Source: Nocardia huaxiensis (GTDB lineage Bacteria; Actinomycetota; Actinomycetes; Mycobacteriales; Mycobacteriaceae). Taken from it: 64,000 bases of DNA. Of this stretch, positions 33,454 to 40,903 are shown piece by piece. Made by a program: the position numbers and the translations under genes. The DNA lies in assembly GCF_013744875.1 (NCBI RefSeq), contig NZ_CP059399.1, positions 4,526,001 through 4,590,000 of the forward strand. The letters are read 5' to 3'. Each line of letters starts with the position of its first letter. Position 1 is the first letter of the stretch. A model generated the notes under the pieces. That model ran no database searches and had not been told where the DNA came from. It saw nothing but the letters and a program-made list of their open reading frames with translations.

Positions 33454-35229
33454 ATGACTTCAGACCGGCTGATTGCGGGGCGGTACCGACTAACGGATCC
33501 GATCGGCACGGGTGCGATGGGGGTCGTGTGGCGCGCGACCGATGTTCGGTTGCGGCGCACCGTGGCCGTGAAGCAGTTGCTGCTGGGGCCGGGCCTGTCC
33601 CGGTCCCAGGCGCTGGAAGCCAAGATGCGGGCGATGCGGGAGGGGCGCATCGCCGCACGGCTGCATCATCCGAACGCCGTCACGGTGTTCGACGTCGCCG
33701 AAGAGGACGGCCAGCCCTGGCTGGTCATGGAATACGTGGACGCCGTCTCGCTGGCGGCGCTCATGCGGGAGAAAGGCCAGCTGACACCGGCCGAAGTGGC
33801 CCGCATCGGCGCGAAAGTCGCTGCGGCCCTTACCGCCGCGCACAAGGCCGGCATCGTGCACCGCGATGTGAAGCCCGCCAATATCCTCGTCGCCGATGAC
33901 GGCACCGTGAAGATCACCGACTTCGGCATCTCGCGCGCCATCGGCGACGTGACCGTCACCTCCACCGGATTCCTCGCGGGTACCCCCGCCTACCTCTCGC
34001 CGGAGGTCGCGCGGGGCGAGAATCCGGAGCCCGCCTCGGACGTATTCGCGCTGGGTTCAACGCTTTACGCGGCGGTCGAAGGGCAGCCGCCGTTCGGTGA
34101 GGGCGACAACCCCCTGGCCGTGCTGCACTCGGTGGCGCGGGCCCGGGTGCCCGAGCCGACGCACGCGGCCGCGCTGGGGCCCGTGCTCATGGATCTGCTG
34201 GCCGCCGAGGCGGGCGACCGGCCCACCATGGCGCAGGCCACCGATCGGTTGCAGGCCGTGGCCGACGGCCGCGTGCCCGCACCGCATCAGCCGACCAAGG
34301 TGCTGCCCGCGGTCGGGGCCGACGCGGCGGCGAAATCCGGGACGAATCCGAAAGCCGCTGCGGCCGTGGACACCTCGGATGCCACCACGGTGCTGTCCAC
34401 CTCCCGCGCGGGCGCGTCCACCGGCAATGCCGCCGACCCGACCGAGCACATCGATATGGGCGGCCGCAGGCCGCCGCGGGACAGCTCCATCCCGCCCGGA
34501 CTCCAGCCCATGGTGCCCTTCAACGCCAAACCCGCTGGGGGAGATGGCAATCGGCGTCAACTGGCGCTGGTCGCCGTCGGCGTCGTCGGGGCGCTGCTGC
34601 TGGCCGCCCTGGTGGCGACGGTGATCAGCCGCAATGACGACGGCAGGGGCCCGATCGCCATCGAAACCAGCACGATCACCGTGCCGGCGAATCCGCCCAG
34701 CGGGTCCGCGGCCGACGCCCAGGACCCGAACAGCAACGGCGGCAACAGTTCCGGCGGCGGCAACACTGCCGGCAGCGAGCCGACCCGCACCGCCGCGGGC
34801 CAGGTCACCCCGCCGCCGACCACCACCACGGCCCCTCCCAGCACCACCTCGGGCAAGCCGAGCACGACCACCACCACGACCACGACCACGACGACCCCGC
34901 CCACCACGACCCCGGCCGGACCGCCGAACGCGGCCGCGCAGGCGTCGTTCGTGCAGGGGTACTACGGCATGCTGCCCGGCAATGTGAACGGCGCCTGGTC
35001 CATGCTCTCGCCGAGCTACCAGGTTTCCGCGGGCGGATTCGACAGCTACTCCCGCTTCTTCGGACAGTTCAGCTCGGTCACCATCTCCGGGCTGACCCAG
35101 AACGGCGACACCGTCGTCGGCACCCTCACCTACGTCTACAAGAACGGCCGCTCCGAATCCGAACGTCGCTGGTTCCGCGTCGGCTCGGACAATGGCCGCC
35201 TGGTCATCGTCGACTCCCAGATCGGCTGA
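33454..35229 (+). CDS. Membrane Ser/Thr protein kinase with Thr-rich stalk and NTF2-like ectodomain
   Basis: A 591-residue receptor-type kinase. The kinase domain (~10-270) has IGTGAMGVVWRATD, catalytic K40, IVHRDVKPANILV, TDFGISRAIGD and TPAYLSPEV. A ~90-residue juxtamembrane linker leads to one TM helix (LALVAVGVVGALLLAALVATVI, ~370-390). Outside the membrane comes a low-complexity Ser/Gly/Thr/Pro stalk, including a Thr repeat encoded by ACC/ACG triplets near 34865-34910, then a small C-terminal domain (~495-591; FVQGYYGMLPGNVNGAWSMLSP) resembling NTF2-like folds. ATG 33454 is chosen for AGGAGGGG ten nt upstream. It probably senses a wall or secreted ligand; the ligand is unknown. It lies 78 nt after metH but is probably transcribed on its own. 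Confidence 0.9.
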   Translation: MTSDRLIAGRYRLTDPIGTGAMGVVWRATDVRLRRTVAVKQLLLGPGLSRSQALEAKMRAMREGRIAARLHHPNAVTVFDVAEEDGQPWLVMEYVDAVSLAALMREKGQLTPAEVARIGAKVAAALTAAHKAGIVHRDVKPANILVADDGTVKITDFGISRAIGDVTVTSTGFLAGTPAYLSPEVARGENPEPASDVFALGSTLYAAVEGQPPFGEGDNPLAVLHSVARARVPEPTHAAALGPVLMDLLAAEAGDRPTMAQATDRLQAVADGRVPAPHQPTKVLPAVGADAAAKSGTNPKAAAAVDTSDATTVLSTSRAGASTGNAADPTEHIDMGGRRPPRDSSIPPGLQPMVPFNAKPAGGDGNRRQLALVAVGVVGALLLAALVATVISRNDDGRGPIAIETSTITVPANPPSGSAADAQDPNSNGGNSSGGGNTAGSEPTRTAAGQVTPPPTTTTAPPSTTSGKPSTTTTTTTTTTTPPTTTPAGPPNAAAQASFVQGYYGMLPGNVNGAWSMLSPSYQVSAGGFDSYSRFFGQFSSVTISGLTQNGDTVVGTLTYVYKNGRSESERRWFRVGSDNGRLVIVDSQIG

Positions 35230-35250
35230 CCGGCCCCGCTATCCTCGACC

Positions 35251-35278
35251 ACGGGTTCGCCTTCGCGGGCGGACCCGT
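35251..35278 (+). terminator. Intrinsic terminator after the membrane kinase gene
   Basis: Eleven-bp stem (35251-35261 with 35268-35278, one G-T pair, 6-nt loop) followed by TGTCGTTTTC, a modest T-tract. Confidence 0.8.
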
Positions 35279-35310
35279 TGTCGTTTTCTCGTGAAGGGAG
35301 TTTCGAACCG

Positions 35311-35994
35311 GTGACGCGCGTGGATGCGGTGCTGTGGGACATGGACGGAACGCTGCTCGACTCCGAGAAGCTGTGGGATATCGCGGTCCGCGAACTGGCC
35401 GGTGAGCTGGGGCGCGAGATGACCGACGAGATCCGGCACGCCCTCATCGGCGCGTCCGGGCCCAACGCCCTGCGCATCATGTTCGAGGGTCTGGCGCTGG
35501 ATCCCACGCCGGAGGCCATCGCGGACGCCGGGCACTGGCTCGAGGCCCGGGTGACCGAGCTGTTCCACGGCCCGATTCCGTGGCGGCCGGGGGCGCAGGA
35601 CGCGCTCGACATTGTTCGCTCGGCGGGTATCCCTATGGCCTTGGTCACCAATACCAAGCGCTCGTTGACCGAATACGCGCTGAACACCCTGAGCCGGGAC
35701 TACTTCAGTGCGACCGTCTGCGGCGACGAGGTGTCGCACGGCAAACCAGCACCCGACATCTATCTGCGCGCCGCCGAACTGCTCGAGGTGAGCCCGGACC
35801 GCTGTGCCGCCATCGAGGATTCACCCACGGGCGTCCTCGCCGCCGAAACCGCCGGCTGCCTGGTCCTGTGCGTCCCCTGCGAGATCCCCGTGCCCGCCGG
35901 ACCAGGCCGCACCTTCCGGGAATCCCTGCTCGGACTCGCCATCACCGATCTGCACCGGCTCGCTTCTCATTCGTCCAAGCGGCAGGGGTCGTGA
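35311..35994 (+). CDS. HAD superfamily (subfamily IA) phosphatase
   Basis: A 227-residue haloacid-dehalogenase-like hydrolase. Motif I is WDMDGTLLDSE with the nucleophile and acid/base Asp pair, motif II VTNTKRS, motif III lysine in HGKPAPDIYLRAAEL, and motif IV AIEDSPTGVLAAETAG. A helical cap lies between motifs I and II, as in beta-phosphoglucomutase-like and phosphoglycolate phosphatase-like members. It removes phosphate from a small metabolite, not identifiable from sequence. GTG 35311 is chosen because GAAGGGAG lies 10 nt upstream and motif I begins at residue ~8. It follows a terminator, so it has its own promoter. Confidence 0.9.
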   Translation: MTRVDAVLWDMDGTLLDSEKLWDIAVRELAGELGREMTDEIRHALIGASGPNALRIMFEGLALDPTPEAIADAGHWLEARVTELFHGPIPWRPGAQDALDIVRSAGIPMALVTNTKRSLTEYALNTLSRDYFSATVCGDEVSHGKPAPDIYLRAAELLEVSPDRCAAIEDSPTGVLAAETAGCLVLCVPCEIPVPAGPGRTFRESLLGLAITDLHRLASHSSKRQGS

Positions 35995-35999
35995 TCGCT

Positions 36000-36005
36000 T
36001 AGCGT
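36000..36005 (+). promoter_or_regulatory. -10 box (TAGCGT) for leaderless MmcQ/YjbR gene
   Basis: TANNNT hexamer 6 nt before the ATG at 36012, just after the HAD gene stop. Confidence 0.5.
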
Positions 36006-36011
36006 TCGGGT

Positions 36012-36374
36012 ATGGCGGACGCGGTGGAAACGGTGCGGGCCCTGTGCATGGCATTGCCCAAGGTGACGGAGAAGCTCAGTCACGGCGAGCCCGCGTGGTT
36101 CGCGGGACAGAGAATGTTCGTCATGTTCGCCGACCACCATCACGACGGGCGCGTGGGATTCTGGTGTGCGGCGCCGGTGGGGGCGCAGGAGGAATTGGTG
36201 GGGGCCGAACCGGAGCGGTTTTTCCGGCCGCCGTACGTGGGGCATCGCGGATGGCTGGGGGTGTACCTGGATGTCGAGGTGGACTGGGGCGAGGTCGGCG
36301 AGATCGTGCAGGATGCCTACCGTTCGGTGGCGTCCAAACGACTTGTGGCGGAGCTGGATTCGGGGCCGCTGTAG
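36012..36374 (+). CDS. MmcQ/YjbR family protein
   Basis: A 120-residue protein with the family's layout: VRALCMALPKVTEKLSHGEPAWF near the N-terminus, then MFVMFADHH, a hydrophobic strand VGFWCAAP, FFRPPYVGHRGWLGVYL and a C-terminal helix VGEIVQDAYRSVASKRLV. Members have a CyaY-like fold and are often annotated as DNA-binding, with no secure function. Its last 58 nt overlap the 3' end of the convergent primase-like gene. The start follows a TANNNT box by 6 nt. Confidence 0.85.
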   Translation: MADAVETVRALCMALPKVTEKLSHGEPAWFAGQRMFVMFADHHHDGRVGFWCAAPVGAQEELVGAEPERFFRPPYVGHRGWLGVYLDVEVDWGEVGEIVQDAYRSVASKRLVAELDSGPL

Positions 36375-37282
36375 TAGGCGTCGAGGAGGGGGACCGGGTC
36401 CAGTTCGGTGATGTGGTGGCCGGCATTGCAGTGATCGGTGAGGTCCTTGCCGTCGCGGGCCTGGACCACGCGCAGGTGCGGGACCGTATTGCGCAGCGAG
36501 TGGGCGACTTTCGCGGCGTGCCGGTAGCCGGGGGCATCCCGATCGGCGACGATCCAGACCCGGTGCGCGCCGGCCAGCCAGGTGGCGTGGTCGTAGTGCC
36601 AGTTGGTGGCGCCGCCCGCATTGCAGGTTGCGGTGAGACCGGCGTGGGCGGCGGTGAGAACATCGGATTCGCCCTCGCAGACGACGATGTCGCGGGACAG
36701 TTCGATGGCCAGCAGCACCTCGGGCAGCCGGAACGGCAGGCGCGGGAAACCGCCCGGCTGCCAGCCGGATTCGGTGGGCCGGGCCTGGCTGAAGGATTTG
36801 ACGTAGCCGTATTCGCAGGCCGTGCGATAGCGGATCACCTTGCCCGCCGGGCGGCCGTCGGGCCAGCGGTAGATGTAGGCGGCAGCCTGACGGGGGCGCG
36901 CCACCGGGCGGCCGCGATCCTGCTTGTGCACTTCCAAGGGGAGTCCGGCGGCCAGCAGCGCGCGGTCGGCCAGCGCGAGTTCGCTGGGCGGGCCGTGGCG
37001 CCGGACGGGGGAGCGACGGTCCGGGGGCGGGCGGTCGAACAGGTCGCGGACCTGCAGGCCCAGGCGGTCCAGCACGGCCTCGTCGGGGCAGCCCGCGAAG
37101 CACTTGATGACGGTCCGCTGCTTCTGATGGTTGTAGACCACACCGAGCGAGGGATGATGCCGGCGGCCGTCGGCCTCGTGGACGGGGCAGAGGTAGGTGG
37201 TCCAGTCGCCGCCGCGCCGGCCGGGACCGGAAATGCGGGCGAGCGCACCGGTAATGGCGTCCCAGGAACGATTCGTACTCAT
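36317..37282 (-). CDS. CHC2 zinc-finger / Toprim primase-like protein
   Basis: A 321-residue protein. Residues ~28-62 contain a CHC2-type zinc site: YLCPVHEADGRRHHPSL (Cys and His two residues apart), then IKCFAGCPDEAV. A Toprim core follows with VVCEGESDVLTAAHAG (acidic Glu) and VWIVADRDAPGYRHA (DxD). This is the order in bacterial DnaG and in phage or plasmid primases, but the protein lacks DnaG's helicase-binding C-terminus and is much shorter than housekeeping DnaG. It therefore looks like an accessory or mobile-element primase. ATG 37282 is chosen for GGAGAGGA ahead of it; the frame is open upstream to 37432. It converges on and overlaps the MmcQ/YjbR gene by 58 nt. Confidence 0.82.
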   Translation of the reverse strand: MSTNRSWDAITGALARISGPGRRGGDWTTYLCPVHEADGRRHHPSLGVVYNHQKQRTVIKCFAGCPDEAVLDRLGLQVRDLFDRPPPDRRSPVRRHGPPSELALADRALLAAGLPLEVHKQDRGRPVARPRQAAAYIYRWPDGRPAGKVIRYRTACEYGYVKSFSQARPTESGWQPGGFPRLPFRLPEVLLAIELSRDIVVCEGESDVLTAAHAGLTATCNAGGATNWHYDHATWLAGAHRVWIVADRDAPGYRHAAKVAHSLRNTVPHLRVVQARDGKDLTDHCNAGHHITELDPVPLLDAYYSGPESSSATSRLDATER

Positions 37283-37498
37283 GTTCGATCCTCTCCCTTC
37301 CGGTGTACCCGGTTCCGCAGGGCTGTCAAACCGGGTGAATGCGGTTGCGGCGCAGCGTGGAACCGGCGCTTCACCAGCGACTGCCGGGCAGCGTGCGGAA
37401 GCTCTCGCCAGGAAACCTCCGGTGAACGGCAATCGTGCACACCGATTTCACAACGCATCCCGGGCGTGTCGAACTCTGCTGCAGCCAGAATGTTCGGC
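37283..37498. promoter_or_regulatory. Divergent promoter region, primase-like / oxygenase genes
   Basis: 216 nt with no gene. CAGAAT at 37486-37491 is 7 nt before the oxygenase ATG (37499), a near-match to the TANNNT boxes elsewhere. No clear operator was seen. Confidence 0.4.
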
Positions 37499-38401
37499 AT
37501 GGCTGAAACAGGGGTCCGGTTGGATGTGCACGCGGCGAATGACGATGGGGGACAAGGGGAACCCCTACCCGGCGTGGATACCACCCGGTATCCCCTGGAT
37601 GCCCCCGGCAGCGATCGCTGGGCAGCCGCGGTGCGGGCCGCGCGCGCCGATCTCGCGGCGGACGGCTGCTGCGTGCTGCGCGGCTTCATCCGGCCCGAGC
37701 AGGTGCACACCCTGCGCACCGAGGGCATCGCCCTGGCTCCGCATGCCTACTACACCGTCGAACGGGTCAACGCCTACAACATCCCCCTCGACGCCGACCT
37801 GCCCGCCGATCATCCCGGCCGCCACGTCCTGCGGCGCGGAAACGCCTTCGTCGCAAGGGATCTCATTCCCCGCGACGCGCTGATCCACCGCCTCTACACC
37901 GACCTCCGCTTCCAGCGTTTCATCGCCGACTGCTTCGATCTCCCCGAACTCCACGAATACCCCGACCCGCTGGCCGGTCTCACCCTCAATGTGGTCGCCC
38001 CGGGCATGTCGCACCCCTGGCATTTCGACACCAATGAATTCACCGTCAGCATGCTCACCCAGGAGCCGGAGTGTGGCGGCGTCTTCGAATACTGCCCCAA
38101 TATCCGCACCCGCACCGCCGAGAATTTCGCCGACGTGAACGCCGTCCTCACCGATCACGGCGACCACCTCATCAGCCGCCTCGACCTGAAACCCGGTGAC
38201 CTGCAACTGTTCCAGGGCCGCTTCTCGCTGCACCGCGTCGCCCCGGTCGGCGGCACCGTCCAGCGCCACTCCGCGATCTTCGCCTACACCGACACCCCCG
38301 GGCTGATCGGCACCCCCGAACGCACCCGCCAGCTGTTCGGCCGCACCCTCCCCGCCCACCACGCGACCGACAACCAGCGCGGCGATCAACTCCTGGACTG
38401 A
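37499..38401 (+). CDS. Fe(II)/2-oxoglutarate-dependent oxygenase, phytanoyl-CoA dioxygenase-like
   Basis: A 300-residue jelly-roll oxygenase. The iron triad is visible as H175-x-D177 in HPWHFDTNEF and H245 in GRFSLHRVAPV; R256 in VQRHSAIFAY is placed to bind 2-oxoglutarate. The N-terminal part (AADGCCVLRGFIRPEQV) is the usual entry helix/strand of phytanoyl-CoA dioxygenase-like enzymes. It should hydroxylate or otherwise oxidise a small molecule, substrate unknown. Downstream on the same strand are NDH-2, a methyltransferase and a carnitine/choline acyltransferase; a shared pathway with the last two is possible but unproven. ATG 37490 is an alternative start in the same frame. Confidence 0.85.
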   Translation: MAETGVRLDVHAANDDGGQGEPLPGVDTTRYPLDAPGSDRWAAAVRAARADLAADGCCVLRGFIRPEQVHTLRTEGIALAPHAYYTVERVNAYNIPLDADLPADHPGRHVLRRGNAFVARDLIPRDALIHRLYTDLRFQRFIADCFDLPELHEYPDPLAGLTLNVVAPGMSHPWHFDTNEFTVSMLTQEPECGGVFEYCPNIRTRTAENFADVNAVLTDHGDHLISRLDLKPGDLQLFQGRFSLHRVAPVGGTVQRHSAIFAYTDTPGLIGTPERTRQLFGRTLPAHHATDNQRGDQLLD

Positions 38402-38506
38402 GCCGCGCCCGGGAGGCCGATCGCAGGCCCGGACACCCCGCCGCAGCCGCCCGAATCCACCGGGGCGAGTGCGCTCGCCTTGCCCCGCGCACGCCGATTC
38501 GATTGC

Positions 38507-38512
38507 TACGGT
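38507..38512 (+). promoter_or_regulatory. -10 box (TACGGT) for leaderless NDH-2 gene
   Basis: TANNNT hexamer 6 nt before the ATG at 38519. Confidence 0.5.
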
Positions 38513-38518
38513 GGGCTG

Positions 38519-39880
38519 ATGGGGCCAGCGAAGATAGTGATCGTCGGTGGCGGTTTCGCCGGCGTGGAATGTGCGCGGTATCTCGAGCGGCATCTGCGGC
38601 CGGAGGAAGCCTTCGTGCAGCTGGTCGCGCCCAGCGCCAGCCTGCTCTATCTGCCGCTGCTGCCACAGGTGGCCTCCGGGGTGCTGAGCCCGCGCGCGGT
38701 CGCGGTATCCATGCGCCGCGTTCTGCGCCGCACCGAATACGTGCCCGGCATGGTGGTCGGGGTGGATCCCAAGGCGCGGCAGTGCGTGGTGCGCCGCGCC
38801 TCGGGCGTCGAACTCGGGCTGGACTACGACCATCTGGTGCTCACCCCCGGCAGCATCACCCGCATCATGGACGTTCCGGGCCTGCGGGAGCACGGATTCG
38901 GGATGAAGACCCTCGCCGAGGCGCTGTATCTGCGCGACCACGTGCTGCGGCAGCTCGATGTGGCGGCCGTGCGCGGGGACGAGGAAGAGGATCGGGAACG
39001 GCTCAACTTCGTCACCATCGGCGCGGGATACGCGGGCACCGAGACCGCGGCGGTGCTGAACCGGCTCACCCGGGCCGCGGCCAAACGCTATTTCCCGCGC
39101 CTGGATCCGAGCATGGTGCGCTGGCGGCTGGTCACCCACGGCGATCGGCTCATGCCCGAACTCGGTGAGCGCCTGGGGGCGGACGCCAAGGAGATTCTCG
39201 CCAAACGCGGCGTCGAATTCGTGCCCGGGCTGTCGGCGGCCGAAGTCACCGCGCGCAGCGTGACCCTCACCAATGGCGAAGTGATCCCCACGCGCACCGT
39301 GGTGTGGACCGCGGGGGTGGCGCCGAGCCCGCTGGCGGGGCATCTCGGCGCGGACACCGTCAAGGGGCGCATAGTCGCCGCCGCCGATCTCACCGTGCCC
39401 GGACTGCCCGGTGTGTGGGCGTGCGGCGATGCCGCGGCCGTACCGGATCTGACCAAGGGCGGCGATGTGAAGTGCGCGCCCACCGCGCAGCACGCCATGC
39501 GCCAGGGCAAGCATCTCGGGGCGAATCTGGTCGCCACCCTGCGCGGTAAAACGTGCAAACAGTACAAGCATCGCGATCTGGGCATGGTCGTGGACCTCGG
39601 GCGCTGGGATGCCCTCGCGCGCCCGCTGGGTCTCGGATTGAGCGGCGCCCCAGCGCAATTGGTGACGCGCGGCTACCACCTGATGGCCTTGCGCACCTTC
39701 GCGGCGCGCGCCCGCACCGTCTTCGACTGGAGCATGCACGGCGTGACCGGCGACGACTTCATGCGCATCGGTTACTCCGACTTCCTGACCGAGACCATCG
39801 GCGGTTTCGAGCGCACCTCGGACTATCTGACCGCCGACGAGGTCGCCAAGTCGCTGGTCAACGATCCCGGACTCGCATGA
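38519..39880 (+). CDS. Type II NADH dehydrogenase-like FAD/NAD(P) oxidoreductase
   Basis: A 453-residue two-dinucleotide-fold flavoprotein. The FAD motif IVIVGGGFAGVECARYL opens the protein; the NAD motif VTIGAGYAGTETAAVL is near residue 165; and VWACGDAAAVPD near 300 is the second FAD contact. A C-terminal segment with hydrophobic and aromatic residues (WDALARPLGLGLSGAPAQLVTRGYHLMAL) matches the membrane-attachment part of NDH-2. It most likely passes electrons from NADH to menaquinone at the inner face of the membrane without pumping protons. The true housekeeping Ndh may be elsewhere; this one sits among accessory genes. ATG 38519 is chosen because the Rossmann motif follows at once and a -10 box precedes. 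Confidence 0.9.
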   Translation: MGPAKIVIVGGGFAGVECARYLERHLRPEEAFVQLVAPSASLLYLPLLPQVASGVLSPRAVAVSMRRVLRRTEYVPGMVVGVDPKARQCVVRRASGVELGLDYDHLVLTPGSITRIMDVPGLREHGFGMKTLAEALYLRDHVLRQLDVAAVRGDEEEDRERLNFVTIGAGYAGTETAAVLNRLTRAAAKRYFPRLDPSMVRWRLVTHGDRLMPELGERLGADAKEILAKRGVEFVPGLSAAEVTARSVTLTNGEVIPTRTVVWTAGVAPSPLAGHLGADTVKGRIVAAADLTVPGLPGVWACGDAAAVPDLTKGGDVKCAPTAQHAMRQGKHLGANLVATLRGKTCKQYKHRDLGMVVDLGRWDALARPLGLGLSGAPAQLVTRGYHLMALRTFAARARTVFDWSMHGVTGDDFMRIGYSDFLTETIGGFERTSDYLTADEVAKSLVNDPGLA

Positions 39881-39890
39881 ATTCTGTTGT

Positions 39891-39914
39891 AGCGCAGTAA
39901 AACAGTCCTGCGCT
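39891..39914. repeat. 7-bp inverted repeat after the NDH-2 gene
   Basis: AGCGCAG and CTGCGCT separated by 10 nt, 11 nt past the NDH-2 stop. It may be a weak terminator. The remaining ~165 nt before the methyltransferase gene hold no gene. Confidence 0.35.
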
Positions 39915-40078
39915 GACCCATTGTGAATCTCCACGAAACCGAGCAATCCCGCCGCGTCCTGGTCAGAATGGTCGCTGTACTGCGACCGGGGGCTGGGTAC
40001 ACGCGTGCGCCTCGGTGGCCGGCGGCGCGGACCCCACGGTGCGCGGCGCTCGACCGCTGGATTGAGAGGGGACGTACC

Positions 40079-40903
40079 TTGCCGGTTTCGTTGCACAGCA
40101 CCGGAAAAGCCTCGTTCGACGAGATATACGAACGGCCCGACCCGCGCGAGTACTACGCGCGCATGAGCGAATTGGACTACCGCATACCGGAATTGGCGAA
40201 ACCGTACTTCCAGCGGTTCATTCGCGAAGCCCGGGCCGCGCGCGGCGGCAGCGGGCTCACGGTGCTCGATATCGGCTGCTCGTACGGGGTGAACGCGGCA
40301 CTGCTGCGCTGGGACACCGGCATTGCCGACCTGGCCGAGCATTATCGTTCCCGCACAGGCGATCTCATCTCCCGCGACCGCGCCCGGCTGGCCGCTGGCG
40401 ACCAGCAGCCGGGGGTGCGCTTCGTCGGCATGGACGCCTCGCGCCCGGCGCTCGACTACGCCCGCGCCACCGGCCTGCTGCACGACACCGTGCACGCCGA
40501 TCTGGAGGCGACCGAACCCACCGAAGCCCAGCGCCGCGTGCTCGGCGACGCCGACCTGGTCATCTCCACCGGATGCGTCGGCTACGTCACCGAGAAGACC
40601 CTGCTGCGAGTGGCCCGGTGTAGCGAAAACCCGCCCTGGATGGCACATTTCGTCTTGCGCATGTTCGCCTTCGAACCCATCGCGGCCGAACTACGCGCGC
40701 TCGGCTACCGCACCCAGCGGCTTCCGGGAGCCTTCCGGCAGCGCCGTTTCGCATCCCCTGCGGAACAGACACAGGTGCTGAATACTCTGGAGGCCAACGG
40801 CATCGACCCGGCCGGCTGCGAATCCGACGGCTGGCTGTACGCACAGCTCTACCTGTCCCGCCCTGCCCAGCATCTACCCACCGATCACGAGGACATCCCT
40901 TGA
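40079..40903 (+). CDS. Class I SAM-dependent methyltransferase
   Basis: A 274-residue protein. SAM motif I is VLDIGCSYGVNAALL (~64-78), with the acidic follow-up FVGMDASRPALDYA and motif IV-like ADLVISTGCVGYVT. The N-terminal DPREYYARMSELDYRIPELAKPYF is a substrate-side cap. The acceptor is unknown. TTG 40079 is chosen because GAGAGGGG lies 7 nt upstream; an internal ATG at 40163 is less likely because conserved-looking sequence precedes it. Its stop overlaps the TTG start of the carnitine/choline acyltransferase by 4 nt, so the two products are made together and probably serve one pathway. Confidence 0.85.
   Translation: MPVSLHSTGKASFDEIYERPDPREYYARMSELDYRIPELAKPYFQRFIREARAARGGSGLTVLDIGCSYGVNAALLRWDTGIADLAEHYRSRTGDLISRDRARLAAGDQQPGVRFVGMDASRPALDYARATGLLHDTVHADLEATEPTEAQRRVLGDADLVISTGCVGYVTEKTLLRVARCSENPPWMAHFVLRMFAFEPIAAELRALGYRTQRLPGAFRQRRFASPAEQTQVLNTLEANGIDPAGCESDGWLYAQLYLSRPAQHLPTDHEDIP

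Noticed and set aside
34865..34910. ACC/ACG triplet run as a CRISPR or regulatory repeat
   Set aside because: It encodes the Thr-rich stalk of a membrane kinase and has no spacer structure.
36317..37282. The Toprim protein as a displaced JetD nuclease
   Set aside because: It has a CHC2 zinc site followed by a primase-type Toprim, not the JetD layout, and is 13 kb from the Jet-like operon.
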